DNA from: Chromatiales bacterium
GTDB lineage: Bacteria > Pseudomonadota > Gammaproteobacteria > Chromatiales > Chromatiaceae
DNA length: 64,000 nt
NCBI GenBank assembly: GCA_028280505.1
Contig: JANQLO010000032.1
Location: 1 to 64,000, forward strand
Direction of reading: 5' to 3'
The first letter of the stretch is position 1; every line of letters starts with the position of its first letter. A program made the translations under genes and the position numbers. The notes under the pieces are model-generated. The model was not told the DNA's origin, searched no databases, and saw only the letters and a program-made list of their open reading frames with translations. This document shows, piece after piece, positions 54,226-64,000 of the stretch.

Positions 54226-55602
54226 TTAACGCTCCTCTTCTCCGGGCGGTTTTTCCCTAACCGCGTCGACGGTGAGTTCCAACGAGCCGTCGTCAAGCAA
54301 GGCTTCGATATGGTCGCCGGGTACGATTTGGGTGACCGAGCCGATGATGCTGCGCCGATCGTCTGCGCGTAACACCGCATAGCCTCGTTGCAGGGTTGCC
54401 AATGGACTGACCGCGTTCAATGCGCGAGCCAGTGCGGCGAGGTTTGCGTGACGCTTGTGTTGACTGTGGGCCCATACCCTTAGCAGACGCTCCGGTAGGC
54501 GTTCGAAACGCTGCCGGTCACGAGCCAGGCGGTGCCCGATCTGTTGGCTTTGTAGCCGGTGTCGTAGGCCAGCAAGCCGCTGTTCCGCAGAAAGCAGATT
54601 TTGTCGGAGGCTGCGCTGGCAGCGGCTGTCCAGGCCATCCAGACGTTGCTGCAGTTGGAGAAGCCGACGAGTCGGCGAGACGCGGTCAATACGATCGTGC
54701 AGATGTTTGAGTTGCTGTTGGTCGAGTTGCAGACGACGGTTTAGTGCTCGGGCCATACGCTTAACCTGACCGGCAATCGCATCATTCAGTGCCTTCGCAT
54801 CGGGACTGATCAATTCGGCGGCGGCCGACGGCGTCGGTGCCCTTCGGTCGGCGACGAAATCGGCAATGGTGAAATCGATTTCATGACCCACCGCACTGAC
54901 GATCGCGACGCGGGCCCCGGCGATCGTGCGTGCGAGGGTTTCATCGTTGAATGCAGCCAGGTCTTCGATCGAACCCCCACCGCGGGTCAGCAGGAGGACA
55001 TCGCAGTCCGCCCTTCGTAGCGCGAGTTGTAACGCTTCGGCCAACTCTTCCGGTGCACTAGCGCCCTGCACCTGGGCCGGAAAGATCGTGACCCGGATAT
55101 GCGGGGCGCGTCGACGTAACACCTTGAGTACATCGCGTATCGCGGCGCCGGAGGGCGAGGTGATGACCCCGACGTGCCGAGGGAATCGCGGCAAGTCTTT
55201 TTTACGCGCTGCATCGAATAGCCCTTCGGCCTGTAGTTTTTGCTTCAAGGCCTCGAACCGGCGTTGGGCGCTGCCGGCTCCGGCCGGTTCAAGGTGTTCG
55301 ATCAGCAGTTGGAAATCGCCACGTGGCTCGTAAAAACCAATGCGTGCACGCACCAGCACTTGGTCGCCATTGGTCGGTTGCTGGCGCAGCAGTTGGCGTT
55401 TGCCCCGAAACAACGCGCAACGAACCTGCGCGTGTTCGTCTTTCAGGCTGAAGTACAAGTGGCCGGAACGGGGCGTACTGAGATTGGAGATTTCTCCCTC
55501 GACCCAGAGTAGCGGAAAGCTGCCTTCGAGCACCGCCCGGGCTTCGCTATTGAGACGGCTGACCGAGTAGATATCGCGCTGAGGCGTCGATTCCTGTCGC
55601 AT
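54226..55602 (-). CDS. xseA: Exodeoxyribonuclease VII large subunit
   Basis: The 458-residue subunit has an OB domain (LPLLWVEGEISNLSTPRSGHLYFSLKDE) and the nuclease core (VGVITSPSGAAIRDVL, LLLTRGGGSIEDLAAFNDE, AIVSAVGHEIDFTIADFVADRRAPTPSAAAEL). Residues 280-400 form a coiled coil for XseB binding. Exonuclease VII degrades single-stranded DNA. ATG 55602 matches the family start. Confidence 0.96.
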   Translation of the reverse strand: MRQESTPQRDIYSVSRLNSEARAVLEGSFPLLWVEGEISNLSTPRSGHLYFSLKDEHAQVRCALFRGKRQLLRQQPTNGDQVLVRARIGFYEPRGDFQLLIEHLEPAGAGSAQRRFEALKQKLQAEGLFDAARKKDLPRFPRHVGVITSPSGAAIRDVLKVLRRRAPHIRVTIFPAQVQGASAPEELAEALQLALRRADCDVLLLTRGGGSIEDLAAFNDETLARTIAGARVAIVSAVGHEIDFTIADFVADRRAPTPSAAAELISPDAKALNDAIAGQVKRMARALNRRLQLDQQQLKHLHDRIDRVSPTRRLLQLQQRLDGLDSRCQRSLRQNLLSAEQRLAGLRHRLQSQQIGHRLARDRQRFERLPERLLRVWAHSQHKRHANLAALARALNAVSPLATLQRGYAVLRADDRRSIIGSVTQIVPGDHIEALLDDGSLELTVDAVREKPPGEEER

Positions 55603-55656
55603 GGGCGTAACATGCCGCAAAATCCGTCGGATGAACAGGGTTCATATCGTGAATGA

Positions 55657-57216
<1,560 letters not shown>

Positions 57217-57336
57217 TCCGCTTGTTCACGATTGCATGTCTCGGATTTGCACGCTTGGCCCGCAGCGGGACACGCTGACTTGGGGAGTGTGGGTCCTTTC
57301 CGGTCCCGCCAGATCGCAGTATTCGGAATAGATCGT

Positions 57337-58914
57337 ATGACAACTGATATCCACGCCTATCGCATCCTGATCGTCGACTTTGGGTCGCAATACACCCAGC
57401 TGATTGCACGCCGTGTGCGTGAGGCGGGGGTGTATTGTGAAATCTGGCCGTATGACAATTGTACTGCCGCGCTCGAGGGGCAACGGCTGAATGGCGTCAT
57501 TCTTTCCGGTGGACCTGAGACCGTAACCGGTGACGATACCCCGCGTGCGCCGCAGAAGGTGTTCGAACTGGGTGTGCCGGTGTTGGGTATCTGTTATGGC
57601 ATGCAGACCATGGCGGCACAACTCGGTGGTCGGGTCGAGACGTCCGACAAACACGAGTACGGCTATGCGCAGGTGCGTGCACGGGGTCACTCGCGTCTGC
57701 TGCGTAATATCGAGGATCACACCAGTCCCGAAGGTTGGGGGCTACTCGACGTTTGGATGAGTCACGGCGACCGGGTCGAGGAATTGCCGCCGGAATTCAA
57801 TGTCATTTGTACCACCGACAATGCGCCGCTTGCCGGTATGGCGGACGAGTCGCGCGGTTTCTATGGTCTGCAGTTTCACCCCGAGGTAACCCATACCCGC
57901 CAGGGTGGTCGCATCCTCGAACGTTTTCTGTTCGAAATCTGTGAGTGCGAGGCACTATGGAATCCCAGCAGTATCATTGAGGACGGCATCAAGGCGATGC
58001 GTGAGGAGATCGGGGACGGGCGTGTTGTCCTGGGTCTGTCCGGCGGCGTCGATTCTTCGGTTGTCGCTGCGATGCTGCATCGTGCGGTGGGCGATCGCTT
58101 GGTTTGCATCTTCGTCGACAACGGCCTGTTGCGGCTGAACGAAGGCGATCAGGTGATGGCGACTTTCGCCGAGCATATGGGTGTCAACGTGATTCGGGTT
58201 AATGCCGAGGATCGCTTTTTCAAGGGTCTCAAGGGCGTCGCCGACCCGGAGCAAAAGCGCAAGATTATCGGCAATCTGTTCATCGATATCTTCGAGGAAG
58301 AGGCCGCCAAGCTCGAAGACGTGTCTTTTCTCGCGCAAGGCACCATCTATCCCGATGTGATCGAATCGGCCGGTGCGGCCTCCGGTAAGGCGCATGTGAT
58401 CAAATCGCATCACAATGTCGGCGGTTTGCCCGATTACATGAAGCTGTCGCTGGTCGAACCCTTGCGTGAGCTATTCAAAGACGAAGTACGACGGGTTGGC
58501 GTCGAACTCGGTCTGCCGTCCGAGATGATCTATCGTCACCCCTTCCCGGGCCCGGGTCTCGGCGTACGTATTCTCGGTGAAGTCAGCAGAAGTTATGCGG
58601 ATATCCTGCGTCGTGCCGATGCGATTTATATCGAAGAACTACGGAAGGCGAATCTCTACGACGAGGTCAGCCAGGCGTTTGCGGTTTTCCTGCCGGTCAA
58701 GTCGGTTGGTGTGGTCGGTGATGCGCGACGCTATGAATATGTGATCGCTTTGCGGGCGGTCAAGACCATCGATTTCATGACGGCGAGTTTCGCTCACTTG
58801 TCATTCGAGTTCCTCGAAACCGTCAGTAGCCGCATCATCAACGAAGTCAGCGGCGTGTCGCGCGTCACCTACGATATCTCCAGTAAACCGCCGGCAACCA
58901 TCGAGTGGGAGTAG
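57337..58914 (+). CDS. guaA: GMP synthetase
   Basis: The 525-residue enzyme has a class I amidotransferase domain ([20 protein letters not shown], catalytic Cys in [22 protein letters not shown]) and an ATP-pyrophosphatase domain ([16 protein letters not shown]), ending PPATIEWE. Length equals E. coli GuaA. Its last codons (ATC GAG TGG GAG TAG) are the left copy of the direct repeat that flanks the hipBA islet. Confidence 0.97.
   Translation: MTTDIHAYRILIVDFGSQYTQLIARRVREAGVYCEIWPYDNCTAALEGQRLNGVILSGGPETVTGDDTPRAPQKVFELGVPVLGICYGMQTMAAQLGGRVETSDKHEYGYAQVRARGHSRLLRNIEDHTSPEGWGLLDVWMSHGDRVEELPPEFNVICTTDNAPLAGMADESRGFYGLQFHPEVTHTRQGGRILERFLFEICECEALWNPSSIIEDGIKAMREEIGDGRVVLGLSGGVDSSVVAAMLHRAVGDRLVCIFVDNGLLRLNEGDQVMATFAEHMGVNVIRVNAEDRFFKGLKGVADPEQKRKIIGNLFIDIFEEEAAKLEDVSFLAQGTIYPDVIESAGAASGKAHVIKSHHNVGGLPDYMKLSLVEPLRELFKDEVRRVGVELGLPSEMIYRHPFPGPGLGVRILGEVSRSYADILRRADAIYIEELRKANLYDEVSQAFAVFLPVKSVGVVGDARRYEYVIALRAVKTIDFMTASFAHLSFEFLETVSSRIINEVSGVSRVTYDISSKPPATIEWE
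58900..58910 (+). repeat. Left 11-bp direct repeat (attL-like) at the guaA 3' end
   Basis: ATCGAGTGGGA is the end of guaA (Ile-Glu-Trp-Glu). An exact second copy is at 60896-60906. The 3' end of guaA is a known integration site for genomic islands carrying tyrosine integrases. Confidence 0.65.
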
Positions 58915-58919
58915 CGTAG

Positions 58920-59038
58920 CTGGCACTGGCTGGCACTGACAGGCATCAAGGCGTAGTCAGTCCACAAAACCAATAACTTACCCGCATACTGTCTGGCATC
59001 ATCTGGCACTGGCAGGCATCAGCAAGCAGTTAGTGCCA
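58920..59038 (+). repeat. TGGCACT-type repeats at the left end of the hipBA islet
   Basis: A 30-bp imperfect direct repeat occurs at 58920-58949 and 58993-59022 (both contain CTGGCACTG then CAGGCATCA). TGGCACT also appears at 58921, 58931 and 59004, with an inverted copy AGTGCCA at 59032-59038. Such clusters near att sites often are integrase arm-binding sites, though here that is inference. Confidence 0.55.
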
Positions 59039-59143
59039 TTTTCTAATGGTATATAGATCATGGTATCGCCACCCCCGGTTTTCTCACGGTGCGCCAATAC
59101 CATGCCTTGCCTGCTGAACTGTTCATGGTATCGGTTATTCTGC

Positions 59144-59194
59144 TTGAGTAATGTGATATTCATGTTACATTAATGCCAATTAATGTCTTATGAA
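59144..59194 (+). promoter_or_regulatory. hipB promoter and overlapping dyad operator
   Basis: TTGAGT (59144-59149) and TACATT (59166-59171) form a possible promoter with a 16-nt spacer. A dyad covers 59159-59194: TTCAT and ATGAA outside, ACATTAAT and ATTAATGT inside, centred on GCCA. It overlaps the -10 and ends 9 nt before the hipB start, as expected for HipB autorepression. Confidence 0.55.
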
Positions 59195-59203
59195 TGATGC
59201 ATT

Positions 59204-59539
59204 ATGCCACAACCACATATTCCGTCCTCCGCTGTAAAGCGTGTCTTGCGAAAACTGGGTGCCGATCTCCGCGAAGCCCGGCAGCGGCGTCGTTTGACCA
59301 TGGCTGTGGTGGCAGAGCGAGCCTTTACCAGCCGGGCTACCCTGCAGCGGGTTGAGGCGGGTGATCCGGGCGTGAGCATGGGGATTTATGCGTCTGTGTT
59401 GCAAGCACTGGGCTTGTTGGACAGGCTCGATCAGCTCGCTGATCCGGCCCATGATGAAATCGGTCGTTTACTGGCTTCCGGCGAACTGCCCCAGCGTGTG
59501 CGGATGTCGACGAAGCGCAGGAAGCAGTCGGATGACTGA
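59204..59539 (+). CDS. hipB: HipB-type antitoxin / XRE repressor
   Basis: The 111-residue protein has an XRE helix-turn-helix (LGADLREARQRRRLTMAVVAERAFTSRATLQRVEAGDPGVSMG) and a basic C-terminus (RMSTKRRKQ). HipB binds operator DNA and neutralises HipA. No good RBS precedes ATG 59204, so the leader is short or the start is weak. It overlaps hipA by 8 nt. Confidence 0.88.
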   Translation: MPQPHIPSSAVKRVLRKLGADLREARQRRRLTMAVVAERAFTSRATLQRVEAGDPGVSMGIYASVLQALGLLDRLDQLADPAHDEIGRLLASGELPQRVRMSTKRRKQSDD

Positions 59540-60779
59540 CGTTGAGGTCCATATTGATCTGGAAGGGCAGGTACGTCCTCTGGGAATACTTCATCGGCAA
59601 GCATCACGCCGGGGAGAGACCGTTACCTTCGAATATGATGATGCTTGGCTTAAAGACGAAAACCGGTTTTCGATTGAGCCGGCACTGACTCTGACTGCAG
59701 GGACATTCCCGCCGCAGGCGGGTCAGACCATATTCGGGTCGATTGGAGATTCGGCGCCGGATACCTGGGGCAGGCGTTTGATGCAGCGTGCTGAACGACG
59801 TCTCGCGGAACGTGAGGGGCGGCAGGTACGCACGCTGGGGGAACTGCATTATCTGCTTGGTGTGGCAGATGAGACCCGCTTGGGTGCGCTCAGGTTTCGT
59901 TGGCATGGTGAGGAGGTGTTTCAGGCGCCTGTAAATGACGGCGTTCCCGCTCTGATTGAACTGGGGCGTCTGCTTCAGATCACTGAACGGATAGAGCGTG
60001 ATGAAGAGACGGATGAGGATCTGCAGTTGATATTCGCACCGGGTTCGTCACTGGGCGGCGCTCGTCCCAAGGCGTCCGTGATCGATCAGCATGGCCATCT
60101 GTCGATAGCGAAATTTCCCAAGGAGTCCGACGACTACAGCATCGAAACCTGGGAAGAGATTGCGCTCAGATTGGCGGAGCGTGCGGGGATCAAAACTCCG
60201 GTACATGAATTACTACGGGTTGCCGGTAAACCGGTGCTGCTATCGCGCCGTTTCGATCGTGACAACGGCTGGCGTATTCCCTTTCTGTCTGCGATGTCGA
60301 TGACAGGATCCCGGGACGGTGAACGTGGTAGTTACCCCGAACTGGTCGATGCGTTGACGGCGCATGGTGCTCAGGCCAAAGAAGATGCGCGGCAGCTATA
60401 TCGCCGTGTGGTTTTCAATGTTCTGGTGTCCAACGTTGACGATCACTTACGCAATCACGGCTTCCTGTGGTCAGGGCAGGGCGGCTGGGTGCTTTCGCCT
60501 GCCTATGATCTCAATCCGACGCCGGTGGATGTGAAGGCGCGGATCCTGACCACGAATATCGACCTCGATGAAGGCACCTGCTCAGTTGAACTGCTGCAGG
60601 AAACGGCCGGTTATTTTGGTCTTGGCGACAGGCAGTCGTGCACCATTATCCGTGAAGTGGCAGAGGTGACATGCACCTGGCAGGCAGTGGCGGCAGAAGT
60701 CGGGGCAAAGCGCGCAGAGATCACCCGCATGGCCAGTGCGTTCGAGCACGAAGATCTGCAAGCGGCATTGAAGTTATAG
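59532..60779 (+). CDS. hipA: HipA-type serine/threonine kinase toxin
   Basis: The 415-residue protein has the HipA N-terminal domain and a kinase core: SSLGGARPKASV (Gly-rich loop), KPVLLSRRFDRDN, catalytic Asp303 in NVDDHLRNHGF and Asp326 in SPAYDLNP. All catalytic motifs look intact. HipA kinases phosphorylate glutamyl- or tryptophanyl-tRNA synthetase and drive persistence. ATG 59532 lies inside the hipB end. Base use does not differ strikingly from the neighbours. Confidence 0.9.
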   Translation: MTDVEVHIDLEGQVRPLGILHRQASRRGETVTFEYDDAWLKDENRFSIEPALTLTAGTFPPQAGQTIFGSIGDSAPDTWGRRLMQRAERRLAEREGRQVRTLGELHYLLGVADETRLGALRFRWHGEEVFQAPVNDGVPALIELGRLLQITERIERDEETDEDLQLIFAPGSSLGGARPKASVIDQHGHLSIAKFPKESDDYSIETWEEIALRLAERAGIKTPVHELLRVAGKPVLLSRRFDRDNGWRIPFLSAMSMTGSRDGERGSYPELVDALTAHGAQAKEDARQLYRRVVFNVLVSNVDDHLRNHGFLWSGQGGWVLSPAYDLNPTPVDVKARILTTNIDLDEGTCSVELLQETAGYFGLGDRQSCTIIREVAEVTCTWQAVAAEVGAKRAEITRMASAFEHEDLQAALKL

Positions 60780-60852
60780 GGTGACGAGGAATCCAGTTTT
60801 TTGAAGAATTTTCTGAGCATGGTATTTTTCATGGTATTACCGTTTAGCAGGA

Positions 60853-61379
<527 letters not shown>

Positions 61380-61439
61380 AAGTGATTTCTGCTTTTTGGG
61401 GGTTTCCTGAGCGCGTATCACGGATAAGAGAGGCATGAC

Positions 61440-62390
61440 ATGAAGAGATGGGGTGTGTTTGCCGCGCTGTTTTTAACGTTCGATTCGCAGGCTGCAGAGC
61501 ACTATCCGCCGATCTCGGTCGATATGCCGATCAAACAGGTCGGTGAGCACAGTTACTACGCACTGGGCGGTGCCGGCATGGCCACCGATAACGAGGGTTT
61601 CATCTCCAACGCCGGTTTCGTTGTAACCGATGCGGGGGTCGTGTTGTTTGACGCCTTGGGCACGCCGTCGCTCGCCTGGGCATTGCGTCAGCGCATTCGT
61701 GAGATCACCGACCAGCCGGTCGTCAAAGTGATTGTCAGCCACTACCATGCCGATCATATCTATGGTCTGCAGGTGTTCGAGGACGAGGGTGCGGAGATTC
61801 TTGCTCCGCGCGGGGCATACGAATATCTCGAATCGATCACTGCCGCCGAGCGGCTCGACGAAAGACGTTTTTCACTCGATCCCTGGGTCAATGACGACAC
61901 TCGCCTGGTACGCCCCGATCTTCTGATCGAAGAAGAACATCGCTTTACGCTTGGCGGCATCGGTTTTCGCGTCAATTACCTGGGTAGCGCCCACTCCGAT
62001 GGCGATATGACTTTGTATGTCGAGCGGGACAGGGTGTTGTATTCGGGCGACATCATTTTCGAAGGACGAGTGCCTTTCGTCGGTGACGCAGATACCAAAC
62101 GTTGGTTGGAGACTCTGGAGGCGCTCGAGACCGATAAATTGGCCGCCCTGGTGCCGGGACATGGGCCGGCCGCACGCCGGCCGGTCGAAGCCATTGCGCG
62201 TACCCGAGAATATCTGGCTTATCTGCGTGAAGTGATGGGTGCCGCAGTGGAAGACTTTGAGGATTTCGCTACCGCTTACGACGAGGCTGACTGGAGCCGC
62301 TTCGAACGTCTACCCGCTTTCGGTGCGGCGCATCGACGCAACGCCTATCAGGTGTTTTTATCGATGGAGGCAGAGGCCTTGGGGCAGTAG
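61440..62390 (+). CDS. Exported MBL-fold metallo-hydrolase
   Basis: The 316-residue protein has a signal peptide (MKRWGVFAALFLTFDSQA) and the metallo-beta-lactamase fold with HYHADH zinc motif, then GSAHSDGD, SGDIIFEGRVP and VPGHGPA. All zinc ligands look present. It resembles SoxH/quinoprotein-relay type periplasmic hydrolases. The substrate is unknown. It starts 60 nt after tadA. Confidence 0.85.
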   Translation: MKRWGVFAALFLTFDSQAAEHYPPISVDMPIKQVGEHSYYALGGAGMATDNEGFISNAGFVVTDAGVVLFDALGTPSLAWALRQRIREITDQPVVKVIVSHYHADHIYGLQVFEDEGAEILAPRGAYEYLESITAAERLDERRFSLDPWVNDDTRLVRPDLLIEEEHRFTLGGIGFRVNYLGSAHSDGDMTLYVERDRVLYSGDIIFEGRVPFVGDADTKRWLETLEALETDKLAALVPGHGPAARRPVEAIARTREYLAYLREVMGAAVEDFEDFATAYDEADWSRFERLPAFGAAHRRNAYQVFLSMEAEALGQ

Positions 62391-62510
62391 TTCGGTTTTC
62401 AGCGATTGAACGGGCTTTACCGCCATCGGGTTTTCAGGGGCGATGGCGCGCGCTGCGTCTGTCAACGTTATTGAACAGGCCGTCAGACGTATGGCCATTA
62501 TCCGGGATTT

Positions 62511-63956
62511 TCAGTTGACGCTTAGCGGCGCGGTATTCGCCGCGAGGCGTTGCTGCGTCTTTTCGTTGCCGGCCGTCGTGAACCACACCAACAGTTCGAA
62601 GTAATTACGAATGTTTTCGACATAGTCGACAGGTTCACGACCACGTGCGAACCCATGACGCACGGTTTTGTAGAATTCTTTTTTGGATAACAACGGTAGG
62701 CGTTGTTTGACGTCCAGCCAGAGATCGGGGTTACCGCCATCGCGTTGGGTCAATACACGAGCATCTTCGAGATGCCCGAAACCGACATTGTAACCGGCCA
62801 ACGTCAGCCACAGCCGATTCGGTTCGGCGATACGCTCGGGTATTTTCCGTTCGACCACAAGCAAATACTGGGCCCCGCCCAAGATGCTCTGTTTCGGATC
62901 GCTGCGATCAGTAACGCCCATTTGCTCGGCGGTGTTTTGGGTCAACATCATGATGCCGCGTACACCGGTCGGTGATACGGCATCGGCTTGCCAGTGTGAT
63001 TCCTGGTAACCGATCGCCGCCAGTAGCCGCCAGTCTATCCCGGTCTCTTTCCCGGCCAGTTCGAAGAAAGGTCGTAATGTCGGCAGGCGATCACGGACAT
63101 TGCGCCAGAATTCCCTCACATCGACAAAATTGAGGCGCCCGGTATGGCCGAAGTAGCGTGCACGTAGTCGATCGAGTTCCCCGTTTTCCTCCAGCGATTG
63201 CAGAAATCGATCGGCGGCCTCCGGCAGGCTGCGGTCCGCGGACTTCGGAAAGGCCCAGGCGATAGGCTTCGGATCGCCGATTTCGAACGCTTTTGCCGCC
63301 CGAGCGTAAATGCGCCGGTAAAGAGCGAGATCAATAGAGTTGGCCATGGTCAAACGGATTTTTCCGCGATCGACCGCAGCCAGCAGATCCTCGATGCTGC
63401 TGTCGTCCTCGGTCCGCCAACTCAAGGCGGCAGTCCCGTCTTGACGGAGCGACAAGAGTGTTTCGTCGTGGCTCGAACCACTGACCACGTAAAGATCGCC
63501 CGGTTCGATCTCGTCCAGACCACGCGGGCGGCGGCTACCTCGACGATACACTACCTGTTCGGTGACGTATCGATAGGGTACGGAGAAATCAACGAGCAAC
63601 TCACGTTCCGTCGTGTGGCTGAGGCTGGCGGCGGCAAGATGTACTGCCGCGCGTGATGTCGCATCCAGGATGTCCTCGATGTTTTCGGGAATGACATAGC
63701 GGACCTCGACGTTCAACGCATCGGCAAATCGCCGGGCGAGCGTATACTCGAAACCATCCGGGCCATTCGCGCCGTCGAAGTAAGCGCTTGGTGTGTCTCG
63801 AACCGCCACCACCAGCACGCCGCCCTTGACTATCTGTTCGAGCACTGATCTGGGTTCGCGATCTAGAACGATACTCAAGCCAAATAGGCCCGCCAGCTGT
63901 AGACCGGCAGCGAAGAGGGCGAGGATACGGTCCCGGTTGGCCTTGGATGGGTTCAT
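62511..63956 (-). CDS. mltF: Membrane-bound lytic murein transglycosylase F
   Basis: The 481-residue protein has an N-terminal hydrophobic segment, a periplasmic amino-acid-binding-like domain (about 40-270; VLVVAVRDTPSAYFDGANG, DILDATSRAAVHLAAASLS) and a C-terminal SLT domain with the catalytic Glu in AAIGYQESHW, then SPTGVRGIMMLTQNTA. It cleaves peptidoglycan to 1,6-anhydro products. It fits the tadA-mltF-purL neighbourhood of gammaproteobacteria. Confidence 0.94.
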   Translation of the reverse strand: MNPSKANRDRILALFAAGLQLAGLFGLSIVLDREPRSVLEQIVKGGVLVVAVRDTPSAYFDGANGPDGFEYTLARRFADALNVEVRYVIPENIEDILDATSRAAVHLAAASLSHTTERELLVDFSVPYRYVTEQVVYRRGSRRPRGLDEIEPGDLYVVSGSSHDETLLSLRQDGTAALSWRTEDDSSIEDLLAAVDRGKIRLTMANSIDLALYRRIYARAAKAFEIGDPKPIAWAFPKSADRSLPEAADRFLQSLEENGELDRLRARYFGHTGRLNFVDVREFWRNVRDRLPTLRPFFELAGKETGIDWRLLAAIGYQESHWQADAVSPTGVRGIMMLTQNTAEQMGVTDRSDPKQSILGGAQYLLVVERKIPERIAEPNRLWLTLAGYNVGFGHLEDARVLTQRDGGNPDLWLDVKQRLPLLSKKEFYKTVRHGFARGREPVDYVENIRNYFELLVWFTTAGNEKTQQRLAANTAPLSVN

Positions 63957-64000
63957 TCGTTCGCGTCGGTTATCGGGTGTTTGTTCATTGTTTAGGCTAA

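Overview
The window reads as a stretch of gammaproteobacterial chromosome, mostly core genes, with a few accessory islands. The lineage call rests on gene order: rlmN-pilW-rodZ-hisS-yfgM-bamB-der, xseA divergent from guaB-guaA, tadA with mltF close by, and a complete isc operon with hscBA, fdx and iscX. The many c-di-GMP and two-component genes, PEP-CTERM protein, BLUF photosensor and SulP transporter suggest a free-living, environmental, possibly Chromatiales-like organism. I cannot name the genus.

Layout. 1-6.7 kb: 3' end of an LbtU-like porin, a CPA2 antiporter, a tandem universal stress protein, an HDOD-GAF protein, tag, and a coiled-coil membrane protein. 7.2-13.5 kb: an OmpR-type two-component pair, then a five-gene operon (CFA-type methyltransferase, DUF2878, DUF1295, DUF6134, lipocalin) preceded by 11-bp-phased TTCAC repeats. 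13.5-17.5 kb, minus strand: a SulP transporter with a coiled-coil insert, a DUF3299 lipoprotein, a BLUF protein and a frameshifted DUF3144 remnant. 17.8-21.2 kb: a PEP-CTERM spondin-domain protein divergent from a second two-component pair. 21.2-26.5 kb: DUF3047 and a VTT/disulfide-oxidoreductase fusion, divergent from DUF547, a predicted di-iron ferritin-like protein and a TIGR04283-type glycosyltransferase. 26.9-32.5 kb: a signalling operon (REC-PAS-PAS-GGDEF-EAL, methanogen-output-domain protein, PAS kinase, small STAS-like protein) preceded by three tandem 21-bp repeats. 32.7-42.2 kb: suhB/trmJ, a 237-bp MITE, then cysE-iscR-iscS-RRM-iscU-iscA-hscB-hscA-fdx-iscX. 42.4-58.9 kb: DUF1015, relA, ndk, rlmN, pilW, rodZ, hisS, yfgM, bamB, der, xseA, guaB, guaA. 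58.9-60.9 kb: a hipBA toxin-antitoxin islet. 60.9-64 kb: tadA, an MBL hydrolase and mltF.

The most notable observation is the hipBA islet. It sits exactly between the 3' end of guaA and tadA and is flanked by an 11-bp direct repeat of the guaA terminus. The right copy still reads Ile-Glu-Trp-Glu-stop, which is what an ancestral guaA end would look like after site-specific insertion. No integrase lies between the repeats, so this looks like a minimal, non-autonomous or decayed guaA-targeting island. Other leads are the 21-bp operator array before the c-di-GMP operon, the RRM gene with its own terminator inside the isc operon, the lipid-modification operon with its putative response-regulator sites, the MITE, and the di-iron/VTT-oxidoreductase cluster.

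All family names come from reading translated sequence and remembered family motifs. No database search was run.
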